DNA from: JACVRM01 sp963809765
GTDB taxonomy: Bacteria; Actinomycetota; Thermoleophilia; Gaiellales; Gaiellaceae
Assembly (NCBI GenBank): GCA_963809765.1
Contig: CAWEKT010000003.1
Span: forward strand, 1,178,001-1,242,000
DNA length: 64,000 bases
Direction: 5' to 3'
Below, piece by piece: positions 1 through 10,099 of this stretch (position 1 is its first letter; each line of letters opens with the position of its first letter). The notes beneath the pieces were generated by a model, which worked only from the letters and a program-made list of their open reading frames with translations, did no database searches and was not told the origin of the DNA. A program made the translations under genes and the position numbers.

Positions 1-637
1 CGGGCGAGCGCACGCGCGCCCGGACGGGCTGCCGGCGGCGAGGGCCTGGCGGATCGACCGGTGCTGCGCGTCGTTGGCGGCGTAGAGGTGCTCGATCTCC
101 TCGCCGCCCGGGCGCCCAGACGGCCGGGCCCGAGAACGTGCGGCGGGCGCTCTTGGCGATCCGCTCGACGTACGGGACGTCCGCGATCCGGTAGATGACG
201 TCGTGGAAGGCGTGGTTCGCGCGCACCCAGTCGGCCATGATGCTGCGCCGGTCGCGCCCGGGCTCGCGCGAGCGGAGCTCGTCGGTCAGCCGATGGAACC
301 GCCGCTCGGCGGCGACCAGCTCCTCGAGCCCTGCGTCGTCCATCCGCTGCGCGGCGATCTCGGTCGCGAGCCCCTCGAGCTCGGCGCGCACCAGGAACGC
401 CTCCTGGAGCTCCTGCCGCGTGAGCGTCCGGACGCGCGCCCCACGGTTCGGCTCGAAGGAGGCGAGCCCGAGGGCCGAGAGACGCCGCAACGCCTCACGG
501 ATCGGCGTCCGGCTGACCGCGAAGCGCTCGGACAGATCCTCCTGGCGCAGCAGGGTGCCCGGGGCGAGCTCGCCGGAGACGATCGCCTCCTCGATGGCGA
601 GGGCGATCTCGTCGGCCTTCGTCAGCTCGGAGGGCAC
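1..637 (-). CDS. GntR/FadR-type transcriptional regulator (3' end at window edge)
   Basis: Translation from GTG at 637 gives an N-terminal winged helix of the GntR family (about residues 1-70, ending in the recognition stretch RFAVSRTPIREALRRL) followed by an alpha-helical FCD ligand domain with the HxxxH-type pattern around NHAFHDVIYRIAD. It lies 4 nt after the malate synthase stop in the same direction, so it is probably the third gene of an aceA-aceB-regulator operon and its local controller. The frame breaks once near 110-120 (an extra G before the EEIEHLYAAND segment). The C-terminus appears to run to or past the left edge. The ligand is not known; glyoxylate, an acyl-CoA or a dicarboxylate would fit the context. 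Confidence 0.8.
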   Translation of the reverse strand, partial: MPSELTKADEIALAIEEAIVSGELAPGTLLRQEDLSERFAVSRTPIREALRRLSALGLASFEPNRGARVRTLTRQELQEAFLVRAELEGLATEIAAQRMDDAGLEELVAAERRFHRLTDELRSREPGRDRRSIMADWVRANHAFHDVIYRIADVPYVERIAKSARRTFSGPAVWAPGRRGDRAPLRRQRRAAPVDPPGPRRRQPVRARVRSP

Positions 638-641
638 GGTG

Positions 642-2176
<1,535 letters not shown>

Positions 2177-2180
2177 GACG

Positions 2181-3479
2181 TTACCCGTGAAACTGGGCTT
2201 CCTCGGTGGAACCGACCAGGGCGAGCGTCGAGCTCGCGCCGCCGCTGACCGCCTGGGCCACCCGGTCGAAGTAGCCTGCGCCGACCTCGCGCTGGTGCCG
2301 CGTGGCCGTGTAACCCGCCTGCTCGAGCTCGAACTCGCGCTCCTGGACGCGCACGTAGGCCGACATCGCCTCCTCGGCGTAGCCGCGCGCCAGCTCGAAC
2401 ATCGACGCATTCAGCGCGTGGAAGCCGGCCAGCGTCACGAACTGGAAGCGGTAGCCCATGGCCGCAAGCTCGCGCTGGAAGGCGGCGATCTCGTCGGCGC
2501 CGAGATGCTTGCTCCAGTTGAAGGACGGCGAGCAGTTGTACGCGAGCAGCTTGCCGGGGTAGCGGTCGTGGATGGCATCGGCGAAGTCGCGGGCCTCGCC
2601 GAGGTCAGGCGTCGACGTCTCGCACCAGAGGACGTCTGCGTACGGGGCGTAGGAGAGGCCGCGCGCGATCGGCGCCTCGATTCCGGGGCGGACGTGGAAG
2701 AAGCCCTCGGCCGTCCGCTCGCCGGTCAGGAACTCGGCGTCCACCGGATCGACGTCGCTGGTCAGCAGCGTCGCGCTGAGCGCGTCCGTGCGCGCGACGA
2801 GGATGCTCCGCACACCCGCGACGTCGGCCGCGAGCCGGGCGGCGTTGAGCGTCCGCACGAACTGGCTCGTCGGGACGAGCACCTTGCCGCCCAGATGCCC
2901 GCACTTCTTCTCGGCGGCGAGCTGGTCCTCGTAGTGCACGCCAGCCGCGCCGGCCTCGATCATCTGCGTCATCAGCTCGAAGGCGTTGAGCGCACCGCCG
3001 AAACCCGCCTCCGCGTCAGCGACGATCGGCAGCTGGTAGTCGGTCTCGCTGCGGCCCTCGCTCCAGTCGATGCGGTCGGCCCGCAGCAGGGCGTTGTTGA
3101 GCCGCCGCACGAGCGCCGGAGCGCTGTTCGACGGGTAGAGGCTCTGGTCCGGGTACGTCTGGCCGGTGAGGTTGGCGTCGGCCGCGACCTGCCAGCCCGA
3201 CAGGTAGATCGCGCGCAGCCGCGCCTTGGCCATCTGCACCGCCTGGCCGCCGGTCATGGCACCGAGCGCGCGTACCGGCTCCTCGTCGTGCAGGAGCTGC
3301 CAGAGCTTCTCGGCCCCGTCACGCGCGAGTGTGTGCTCGACGCGGATCGAACCTCGCAGGCGCACGACGGCCTCGGCGTCGTACGTCCGCTCGATGCCGC
3401 GCCAACGCTCGTCCCCTTCCCACTCACGCTGGAGGGTCAGCGCCTCGCGCGCGTCGCCGTTCTGCCCATTCGTCGACAT
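2181..3479 (-). CDS. aceA: isocitrate lyase
   Basis: Cleaves isocitrate to succinate and glyoxylate, first step of the glyoxylate shunt. The 432-residue product carries the KKCGHLGGK catalytic signature (active-site Cys, here read on the minus strand near 2,900), the magnesium-site stretch VADAEAGFGG and the C-terminal NCSPSFNW motif. Length matches the bacterial enzyme. The start is fixed by a strong AAGGAGG ribosome-binding site 4 nt upstream of ATG. It heads an apparent operon with aceB and a GntR regulator, so the cell probably grows on acetate or fatty-acid derived acetyl-CoA. The frame is clean over its whole length. Confidence 0.97.
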   Translation of the reverse strand: MSTNGQNGDAREALTLQREWEGDERWRGIERTYDAEAVVRLRGSIRVEHTLARDGAEKLWQLLHDEEPVRALGAMTGGQAVQMAKARLRAIYLSGWQVAADANLTGQTYPDQSLYPSNSAPALVRRLNNALLRADRIDWSEGRSETDYQLPIVADAEAGFGGALNAFELMTQMIEAGAAGVHYEDQLAAEKKCGHLGGKVLVPTSQFVRTLNAARLAADVAGVRSILVARTDALSATLLTSDVDPVDAEFLTGERTAEGFFHVRPGIEAPIARGLSYAPYADVLWCETSTPDLGEARDFADAIHDRYPGKLLAYNCSPSFNWSKHLGADEIAAFQRELAAMGYRFQFVTLAGFHALNASMFELARGYAEEAMSAYVRVQEREFELEQAGYTATRHQREVGAGYFDRVAQAVSGGASSTLALVGSTEEAQFHG

Positions 3480-3488
3480 CCTGCCTCC

Positions 3489-3560
3489 TTGGATCCGAAA
3501 ATTGGATCCTAACTTACCGCATTCACGGTCTTTTGGCGTCCAGTCGTCATTCTTGGATCC
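3489..3560. promoter_or_regulatory. aceA upstream region with three TTGGATCC repeats
   Basis: Three copies of TTGGATCC lie at 3489-3496, 3502-3509 and 3553-3560 in front of aceA. Two of them are 13 nt apart and overlap the aceA ribosome-binding site; a -10-like TAAGTT sits just upstream. The arrangement suits operator sites for the GntR regulator encoded at the end of the same operon. That assignment is inference. Confidence 0.5.
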
Positions 3561-3665
3561 AGAGACTGCCGAGAGTCGCTAGTGCCCTGCTGAAGCGAGC
3601 GCAGAGCTCGAGGGGGCCTGCGCGCCGCGAGCGAACGCTCCGTCGTCTCCCTCTACGATCGCCCG

Positions 3666-4376
3666 GTGCGCTACCAGTTCGTCGATTGCCGCTGGGAGCT
3701 GGCTGACTCGACGGCCGGGCGCAGGCTCTTTCGCGCCGGACACATCCCGGGCGCCTCGTTCCTCGACGTCGACGACGACCTCGCCGCGCCGCCGGTCGAG
3801 AACGGCGCCAGACACCCTCTGCCCTCCCCGGAGCAGTTCGCCTCTGCGGCGGGGCGGGCAGGCATCGGCCCCGGCGTCTTCGTCGTCGCGTACGGCTCGC
3901 TCGGAGGCGCCGAGCGCCTCTGGTGGCTCCTGCGCCACTTCGGCCACGACGACTGCGCCGTCCTGTCCGGCGGCCTGGACGCGTGGCTGGGCCCGCTCGA
4001 GGAGGGCGACTCGATGGTCGAGCCCGCGGTGTTCGAGCCGCGGGAACGGGCAGGCGACACGATCGGAGCCGACGAGCTCGCCTCGCGTCTCGGGGATCCC
4101 GGCCTCGTCGTCACCGACGCGCGGCCGCACTTTCGCTGGCGTGGCGAGCCGAACCCGATCGACCGCGTCCCGGGTCGGATCCCGGGGGCGCTGAGCGCTC
4201 CCTGGATGGACGCGCTGCCGGCGCTGCCGGACGGGGAGGTCGTCGCCTACTGCGGCTCCGGCGTGACCGCGTGCGTGACGCTGCACCGGCTCGCGCAGGG
4301 CGGGCGGAGCGGGCGGCTCTACGCCGGCTCCTGGAGCGACTGGGAGACCCGCGAGCTGCCACGCGAGCGGTCGTGA
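3666..4376 (+). CDS. sseA: thiosulfate/3-mercaptopyruvate sulfurtransferase
   Basis: A 236-residue two-domain rhodanese. The N-terminal inactive domain has the family stretch RAGHIPGASFLDVD; the C-terminal domain has the active-site loop CGSGVTA, the form usual in 3-mercaptopyruvate sulfurtransferases, with Cys about residue 199. It moves sulfane sulfur to thiophilic acceptors, cytoplasmic. It is shorter than the usual 280 residues but complete at both ends. A TACGAT hexamer at 3654-3659 sits 6 nt before GTG with no ribosome-binding site, suggesting a leaderless mRNA. Its stop overlaps the start of the next gene (TGATG), so the two are translationally coupled. Confidence 0.92.
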   Translation: MRYQFVDCRWELADSTAGRRLFRAGHIPGASFLDVDDDLAAPPVENGARHPLPSPEQFASAAGRAGIGPGVFVVAYGSLGGAERLWWLLRHFGHDDCAVLSGGLDAWLGPLEEGDSMVEPAVFEPRERAGDTIGADELASRLGDPGLVVTDARPHFRWRGEPNPIDRVPGRIPGALSAPWMDALPALPDGEVVAYCGSGVTACVTLHRLAQGGRSGRLYAGSWSDWETRELPRERS

Positions 4377-5401
4377 TGCGCGCCGGGCAGTGGCAGCCGG
4401 CCGGCCGCTACCTCGACACCGCGACCTACGGCCTGCCGCCGCGCAGCGCCTGGGAGGAGCTGCAGGCAGCGCTCGAGGAGTGGCGGGGCGGAACCGGCGA
4501 CTTCCGCAGCTGGCAGGAGAGCGTCGAGCGGGCACGGCGCGCGTTCGCAGGCCTCGTCGGGGCCCCGGTCGAGCGGGTGGCGGTCGGCGCGACCGTGTCG
4601 GAGCTCGTCGGGCTGCTCGCCCAGAGCGTCCCGGACGGCGCCGAGGTGGTGACGGCCGAGGGCGACTTCACGTCGCTGCTGTGGCCCTGGGCCGCGCAGA
4701 CGGGTCGCGGCGTCCAGACCCGTGCCGTCCCACTCGGCGCGCTCGCGGACGCCGTGACGCCGCGGACGGACGCGGTCGCGGTCAGCCTGGTCCAGTCGGC
4801 CACGGGCGAGGTGGCCGACCTGGAGCCGATCGTGGCGGCCGCCCTCGATGCGGACGCGCTGGTGGTCGTGGACGCGACCCAGGCTTGTGGCTGGCTGCCG
4901 GTTGCCGCCGCCGGCGTCGACGCTCTGGTCTGCGCCGGCTACAAGTGGCTGCTCGCGCCGCGGGGCACTGCCTACCTCGTCGTCGGCGAGCGTCTTGCCG
5001 GCCTGCTCCGCCCGCTGCACGCCGGCTGGTTCGCCGGCGAGGATGTGCACGAGAGCTACTACGGGCTGCCCGAGCGGCTAGCGCACACGGCCCGCCGCTT
5101 CGACACGTCGCCGGCCTGGTTCTCCTGGGTCGGCGCAGCGCCCGCGCTCGAGCTGGTCACCGAGATCGGCATCGACGCGATCCACGCCCACGACGTCGCG
5201 CTGGCCAACCGCTTCCGGGCCGGGCTCGGACTGGCGAAGGCCACCTCGGCGATCGTCACCGCCGACGTCCCACAGGCGGAGGAGCGCCTCGCCCGTGCCG
5301 GCGTGCGCACGGCCACGCGCGGCGGAACCCTCCGCGCGTCGTTCCACGCCTACAACACCGAGGCGGACGTCGACGCTGCGCTCGAGGCGCTGGCTGGCTA
5401 G
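4376..5401 (+). CDS. class V (cysteine desulfurase-like) aminotransferase
   Basis: A 341-residue PLP enzyme of the class V fold. The PLP lysine lies in CAGYKWLLAPRGTAY near residue 190, and VDATQACGWLPV carries the aspartate and glutamine that contact the cofactor. The start ATG overlaps the sulfurtransferase stop, so the pair forms a small operon that may share sulfur chemistry; kynureninase-like or isopenicillin-epimerase-like activity cannot be excluded. There is no flexible active-site Cys loop of the kind seen in SufS, so cysteine desulfurase activity is unproven. Its TAG stop shares the CTAG tetranucleotide with the stop of the convergent HNH gene. Confidence 0.88.
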   Translation: MRAGQWQPAGRYLDTATYGLPPRSAWEELQAALEEWRGGTGDFRSWQESVERARRAFAGLVGAPVERVAVGATVSELVGLLAQSVPDGAEVVTAEGDFTSLLWPWAAQTGRGVQTRAVPLGALADAVTPRTDAVAVSLVQSATGEVADLEPIVAAALDADALVVVDATQACGWLPVAAAGVDALVCAGYKWLLAPRGTAYLVVGERLAGLLRPLHAGWFAGEDVHESYYGLPERLAHTARRFDTSPAWFSWVGAAPALELVTEIGIDAIHAHDVALANRFRAGLGLAKATSAIVTADVPQAEERLARAGVRTATRGGTLRASFHAYNTEADVDAALEALAG

Positions 5402-5928
5402 GCCGCGACCGTCGCCGTGCCCGCGCCGCCGAACCCGTCCAGATAGGGCTGCCAGCGCGAGGGGATGGTCTGCGCGGCGAGGCGGATGAACAGCACCGGC
5501 GCCGGCGGACGAGGCGGCATGTGCAGCGTCATCTTCGCCTCGTCCGGCGAGCGGTTGCCCTTGCGCAGGTTGCAGGGTGCGCACGAGGTGACCACGTTCT
5601 CCCAGACCGAGTCGCCACCCTTGGAACGCGGCACGACATGGTCGAGCGTGAGCCGCCCGCTCGTGTCGCCGCAGTAGACGCAGCGCCAGTTGTCGCGCGC
5701 AAAGAGTGCGCGGCGGGAGATCTTGCGCTGGATGATGCGCGGCACGCGCACGTAGGTGAGCAGGCGGATGACATGTGGCCACGGGTACGTGTCGCTCGCC
5801 GACCGCAACGGCTCGTCGAGCGCCTCGAGCACCTCGGCCTTGCCCTTGAACACGAGCACGTGGGCACGCCGCACCGAGCACACGTTGAGCGGCTCGTAGC
5901 TGGCGTTCAGCACCAGAACCTGTCTCAT
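5398..5928 (-). CDS. HNH endonuclease family protein
   Basis: A 176-residue protein starting MRQVLVLNASYEPL, the common opening of a widespread actinobacterial HNH family. The HNH zinc/nuclease core is CVYCGDTSGRLTLDHVVPRSKGG followed by CAPCNLRKG, with two CxxC knuckles and the HH pair (about residues 85-140). These stand-alone proteins are conserved and not tied to restriction systems; their biological substrate is not established. I chose ATG at 5928 because the family opening begins there, although the frame is open further upstream to 5997. The last base pairs overlap the stop of the convergent aminotransferase. Confidence 0.9.
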   Translation of the reverse strand: MRQVLVLNASYEPLNVCSVRRAHVLVFKGKAEVLEALDEPLRSASDTYPWPHVIRLLTYVRVPRIIQRKISRRALFARDNWRCVYCGDTSGRLTLDHVVPRSKGGDSVWENVVTSCAPCNLRKGNRSPDEAKMTLHMPPRPPAPVLFIRLAAQTIPSRWQPYLDGFGGAGTATVAA

Positions 5929-6113
5929 GCTTGAAACGTACCACCCACCTGGACGCCTGAAAGCTGCCCGATTGCAGGGATTGACGCCGACCGTCAACGC
6001 CAGTCTGTCCCCGGAAGCGGCCGCTCGGCGACGTCCAAGGGGAGCGACCCGAGCCGTTGCTCACGCGAACCTGCCGGGTTCGCTCACTTGCCGCGCCGTG
6101 AGATAAGAGCCTG

Positions 6114-6416
6114 GTGGGATCGAGTGCAGCGCGCGAGGCGTCCGGCCGAAGTGGGCGAACCAGCCTGCTGCTTGCGTGCAGCGCTGCCTTGGTCTTCTCG
6201 CTCGGCGCTGCGGCCTTCGCGCTGGGTCGGAGTGACGAAGCCCGCGCGGACGATCAGTGCGCGCGTTCTACGCCGGCGTTCCCGTTTCGAGTCGACGAGC
6301 TGCAGCTGCGACCTCGCCCGTTCTTGCCCGGGTCGTACGAGTGCGTCTACCTATGGAGAGGCGTCGTGGTCAGAGATCCGCGCGTGAGGCCGAACAGCCT
6401 CGTGCCAACCTACTGA
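6114..6416 (+). CDS. small exported or membrane-anchored protein, unknown function
   Basis: A 100-residue frame from GTG with a basic N-terminus, one hydrophobic helix (about residues 19-37, SLLLACSAALVFSLGAAAF) and then a short extracytoplasmic part with two Cys (in DDQC and YECVY). The hydrophobic segment could be a signal peptide or an anchor. I recognise no family. Codon choice is G/C-ending through most of the frame, which supports coding. Its TGA stop overlaps by 7 nt the end of the convergent DUF4446 gene. It could still be a chance frame. Confidence 0.5.
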   Translation: MGSSAAREASGRSGRTSLLLACSAALVFSLGAAAFALGRSDEARADDQCARSTPAFPFRVDELQLRPRPFLPGSYECVYLWRGVVVRDPRVRPNSLVPTY

Positions 6417-6890
6417 GACATGGCGCGCTCGACCGCCTCCGTCTCCTCGGGCGAGAGCGCGATCGGCGCCCGTCCGCGGTCGAGCTCCTTCACGTACACG
6501 CGCGCATAGTCACGGCCCTGGATCGCGCTCAGCACGACGCCGGTCCGGCCGGAGTCGAGCAGCGCGACGGAGGCCGACTGCTGGCCGCCCAGACCGGGGA
6601 AGGCGTCGTAGCGGACGATCGACGTCTTGCCGACGGAGCCGTCGACGCGGCTGTCGACCCGCGCGAGCCCGGCCGCCACCTCGTCGACGGCCCGGTGCAG
6701 GTCGTCGATCCGCGCCTGCAGCGAGACGGCGAAGTCGACGAGGTCGCCCGACTCGCCGCCGAGGAGCACCTGCTGGGCAGCGCGGACGCGGCGCAGGCGC
6801 ACCGTCAGTGAGAGGGCCAGCGCAACTGCGCCGAGCAGCGAGCGCGCCGGCGACACCGGCAACGACGAGTGCGATCGTCGAGGTCTCCAT
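6410..6890 (-). CDS. DUF4446 family protein
   Basis: The body (VGKTSIVRYDAFPGLGGQQSASVALLD, then GVVLSAIQGRDYARVYVKEL) is the DUF4446 signature found across Gram-positive bacteria. The N-terminus METSTIALVVAGVAG is a transmembrane helix read from ATG at 6890 and is separated from the body by a one-base shift near 6845. A helical, coiled-coil-like region (ARIDDLHRAVDEV) links membrane anchor and C-terminal domain. The repaired length, about 160 residues, matches the family. Function is unknown; the family is predicted to be membrane associated. Confidence 0.85.
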
Positions 6891-7050
6891 GGCCAGCGAA
6901 GCCTAGGGGACAGACCGACATCTCTCCGCCGTTCAACGGGGCATCCGCGCAGTCCCGGCGAAGCCGAGCTTGCTCGGCGCAGCCACCCCGCGGCCCCGGC
7001 GCGTCTGATCAGACAGCCAACCTGCCCCGACCGTCAGCCGGAGGGGGTAG

Positions 7051-7083
7051 CTCGAAGGGGGAACACGCCGTTCCCCCTTCGAG
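7051..7083. terminator. perfect 14-bp inverted repeat, probable terminator
   Basis: CTCGAAGGGGGAAC (7051-7064) and its exact reverse complement (7070-7083) enclose a 5-nt loop. It lies 10 bp after the stop of the minus-strand gene ending at 7093 and before the DUF4446 gene on the same strand, so it most likely terminates the former. No T-run follows. Confidence 0.7.
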
Positions 7084-7092
7084 AGAGCGACG

Positions 7093-8280
7093 TCATGCCC
7101 CCCGAGCCTCGCCAACCAGTGCGTCGCGCCCACCACGGGGCGGCACGACGCCGCGGCTCACGAGCGAGAAGATGACGGAGTACTCCTCGGTGTTGTTGTC
7201 GTCGTTGGCCTCGTTCTCGACGGGCTGGACTTCGACCGTGATGGCCGTCTGCTCGGTGATCGGAACCGACTCGGGGATGGGAATCGTGATCGTCTTCGTC
7301 TGACCCGGGTTGATCGAGTCGATCACCACCCGCTTGCGGATCGGGGTCGGCGTCTTGCGGATCGTGAGCGTCACCGGGATCTGCACCTCCTGGACGTCGC
7401 CCGAGTTCTGGACGGCGATCCGGAAGGCGAGCTGCGTGGAGGCCTTCACGCGCGTGAGCTCGTCGGGCGAAAGCACCTTCCTCTCGGGCAGCGCCGTCGT
7501 GGAGACGATGCCGTTCCCCCGCACGGCGTCCGCGGGCACGCCCTCGGTGGCCGCTTCGATGCGGCGGTAGACCGGCCGCAGCTGCGCGATCGAGGCGAGG
7601 TTCGGGTCCTGGAGGAACTGCGAGTCGGGGACGGCCACCCCGGTCACGTCGCGGCTGGCGAGCTCCTGCGCGGCCGGCTCCTGGAAGAGGTCGTCCCAGA
7701 CGACGTCGCTGGCGATGAAGCGGTACGCCTGGTCGGCGAGGAGCTCGGCCGCCTCACGCGGCGTGCTCGCGTTCGCCGTCTGGCCGAAGGCGACGGCCAG
7801 CCCGCTGAGACCCGACTCGCGCAGCTGGAGCGAGTCGATCATCGACTCGTTCTCGTCCCGGAGCGCGCCCGGCGGATCGATGTCCTGCGCCTGGTCGACC
7901 GCCTGCTGCTGCCGCGTCGCCAGCCCGCGCAGCTGCTGCACCACGTCCGCCCGCTTGACCCCGGGCGTCTGCATCAGCTCGGTGAACGACCGCCCGACCT
8001 GCTGCGAGTCGGCAGCAACCTCCCCGACCGCCTCCATGTACTCCTCGTAGCGCGCCTCCTTGCTGTCGCCGCGGCAGCGATCGACCGCGAAGACGAGGAG
8101 GACGACCACCACGATCGCGCCGGCGACGAGCCCGACGAGACGCAGCAGCGGAGCCAGCGAGGGCTCCTCGGGGCGCTGCGGGCCACGTGGGCCGCGGCGC
8201 AGGGCTCGACGCTGAGGCTCCGGCTCGGGCTCCGGCTCCTCGAAGAAGTCGAACTCGATCTCGCTGTCGCGCTCGCTCAT
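7093..8280 (-). CDS. single-pass membrane protein with C-terminal CARDB-like domain
   Basis: A 395-residue protein beginning MSERDSEIEFDFFEEP: an acidic Pro/Glu-rich cytoplasmic tail, one transmembrane helix (about residues 48-70, LVGLVAGAIVVVVLLVFAV), a helical extracytoplasmic region and a final beta-sandwich resembling CARDB domains (STQLAFRIAVQNSGDVQEVQIPVTLTI through VQPVENEANDDNNTEEYSVIF). It is divergent from the adjacent membrane kinase with 60 bp between starts, so it may be a partner or substrate of that kinase. I know no experimentally defined function. The frame is clean. Confidence 0.75.
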   Translation of the reverse strand: MSERDSEIEFDFFEEPEPEPEPQRRALRRGPRGPQRPEEPSLAPLLRLVGLVAGAIVVVVLLVFAVDRCRGDSKEARYEEYMEAVGEVAADSQQVGRSFTELMQTPGVKRADVVQQLRGLATRQQQAVDQAQDIDPPGALRDENESMIDSLQLRESGLSGLAVAFGQTANASTPREAAELLADQAYRFIASDVVWDDLFQEPAAQELASRDVTGVAVPDSQFLQDPNLASIAQLRPVYRRIEAATEGVPADAVRGNGIVSTTALPERKVLSPDELTRVKASTQLAFRIAVQNSGDVQEVQIPVTLTIRKTPTPIRKRVVIDSINPGQTKTITIPIPESVPITEQTAITVEVQPVENEANDDNNTEEYSVIFSLVSRGVVPPRGGRDALVGEARGA

Positions 8281-8340
8281 GGGCCTTTCCGGCTGGTGAC
8301 TGTATCGCCCTCGGCGGACTTGAAAGGACTTTGAGCGCGG

Positions 8341-10068
8341 GTGGACAAAGACGCGGGCGTGCTCTCCGCTGCCGCCGAAGCGCGAACAGACAACCTCGTG
8401 CTGGGACGGTACAGACCGGTTCAGCCGCTCGGGAGCGGCGGCTCGGGCTCCGTCTGGCTCGCGCGCGACGAGGAGTACGGCGACGCTGTCGCGCTGAAGA
8501 TCATCCCGCGCGAGGGCAAGGCGGAGGCCAGAGCGGAACGCGAGGCCGAGGCGGCCGCGCGCCTCGACCACGAGCGCTGTCTGCGCTCGCGCGGCTTCGG
8601 CGCGGACGCCGACCACGTGTACCTCGCCTACGAGTACGTCCCCGGCGAGACCTTCAGGCAGGCACTGCGCGGCGGGCGCCTCACCGACGCCTCGACGGTC
8701 GAGGCCGGCGCGCAGATCCTCGAGGGGCTCGCACACGCGCACGAGCGCGGGATCGTCCATCGCGACGTCAAGCCGTCGAACGTCCTGCTCGCGGAGGGCG
8801 ACGACCTGGCCGTCCGCGTCCTCGACTTCGGTCTCGCCCTCTTCGACGAGGCCGACACGTTGACCGCGGCCGGTGACGTGCCGGGAACGCTCGCGTACAT
8901 CTCGCCCGAGCGCCTCAAGGGCCGCACGGCCGGGCCGGCCGCCGACGTGTGGGCGGTCGGCGTGCTCCTCTGGGAGGCGCTTGCCGGCTGGCACCCGTTC
9001 TGGTGCTCCTCGATGCTCGACACCGCCAAGCGCATCCAGGATCCGGCGCCGTCGCTGGCCGAGGCGCGCCCGGACCTGCCGCCGGCGCTCATCGCCCTGG
9101 TCGACCGCTCGCTGGCACGCGATCCGGCGCGGCGGCCGCCGGCGAAACGAATGGCCGCGGCTCTCCGCAGCGCCTGGCGAAGCCGGAGCCGCGAGGCCCG
9201 CCGGCGCCGCGGCGGAGACCGGCGCACGTCGATCTCCTGGACGCCTGCGACCGGCCGGCTCGCCGCCGCCGGGATCGCGGTCCTGACGGCGGGCTGGGTT
9301 GCCGCCGCGCTGCCCTTCTACCCGCCCGGCTGGAGCTGGGCGATCGCCGCAGCCGCGGGTGTGCTGACGCTTGCCCGCGAGCGCGCGGGCCTCGCTTTCA
9401 CGCTGGCGGTGCCGCTGCTGCCGCTCGGAAACGTCGCGGCCGGCCTGGCGCTCCTCTATGCCCTCGTGGCCGCGGTCTGGCTCGTGCTCCTCTGGCGCGA
9501 GCCCCGCCGGGGCCTGCTGTTCGCGGCCGGCCCCCTGCTCGCACCACTCGGGCTGCTCGGCTTCCTCCCGCTCGTGCTGATGCCCGTGCAGCGCGCGGCC
9601 CGTCGCTTCCTGCTGGCCGGGACGGCCGTGCTCGCAGCGGTGGCGGTCGCCGGGGTCGAGGGCAACGGCCTGCCGCTCACCGGCGAAGCGGCGCCGGCAC
9701 TCCCGCACGCACACACGGACAGCCTCGGTGAGTCGGCCCGCGTCGTGGTCGCGGCGCTCGGACAGCGCCCCGAGCTGCTGGTCGTCGCCGCTGCCCTGGC
9801 GCTCGCGGCCGCGGTGCTCCCGCACGCGGCGCGGCGGGGCTACTGGGCCCTTGCCGCCTGGGGAGCGGGCCTGCTCGCCGTGACGCTCGTCCCGCTCGCC
9901 GACGTCCACGCCCTGCCGCTGGTTGCGAGCACCTGGCTCACCTGCCTCGCGCTCGGCACCGTGCGGGCGCTGCAGGAGCAACGAGTCAACCCGCGCTCGG
10001 TGCTGGGCCGAGCGCGGCCGCGGCTCGGCGGCGGCCTCGTGCCGGCGCCGGCCCGCGCCCGGGATTAA
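8341..10068 (+). CDS. Ser/Thr protein kinase with multi-pass membrane C-terminus
   Basis: Residues about 23-270 form a Hanks-type kinase: glycine-rich loop LGSGGSGSV, catalytic lysine in VALKII (K53), HRDVKPSN (D142), DFG at 162-164 and the SPERLKG activation-segment end. The remaining 300 residues, after a basic linker, hold about eight hydrophobic segments instead of the PASTA ectodomain usual for PknB. That architecture suggests a membrane-embedded sensor. The GTG at 8341 lacks an obvious ribosome-binding site. It is the first gene of a plus-strand block leading into fhaA, fhaB, pstP and cell-division genes, so its targets are probably FHA proteins and peptidoglycan synthesis factors. Confidence 0.9.
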   Translation: MDKDAGVLSAAAEARTDNLVLGRYRPVQPLGSGGSGSVWLARDEEYGDAVALKIIPREGKAEARAEREAEAAARLDHERCLRSRGFGADADHVYLAYEYVPGETFRQALRGGRLTDASTVEAGAQILEGLAHAHERGIVHRDVKPSNVLLAEGDDLAVRVLDFGLALFDEADTLTAAGDVPGTLAYISPERLKGRTAGPAADVWAVGVLLWEALAGWHPFWCSSMLDTAKRIQDPAPSLAEARPDLPPALIALVDRSLARDPARRPPAKRMAAALRSAWRSRSREARRRRGGDRRTSISWTPATGRLAAAGIAVLTAGWVAAALPFYPPGWSWAIAAAAGVLTLARERAGLAFTLAVPLLPLGNVAAGLALLYALVAAVWLVLLWREPRRGLLFAAGPLLAPLGLLGFLPLVLMPVQRAARRFLLAGTAVLAAVAVAGVEGNGLPLTGEAAPALPHAHTDSLGESARVVVAALGQRPELLVVAAALALAAAVLPHAARRGYWALAAWGAGLLAVTLVPLADVHALPLVASTWLTCLALGTVRALQEQRVNPRSVLGRARPRLGGGLVPAPARARD

Positions 10069-10099
10069 CTACACTCGCCGGCGGGGCACGACCAAGGCG

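Noticed and set aside
5398..5928. HNH gene as part of a restriction or homing system
   Set aside because: No methylase, specificity subunit or intron/intein boundary nearby; the protein belongs to a common stand-alone family.
8281..9981. Upstream extension of the minus-strand frame ending at 7093
   Set aside because: The part above 8280 is antisense to the kinase; the real protein begins MSERDSE at 8280.
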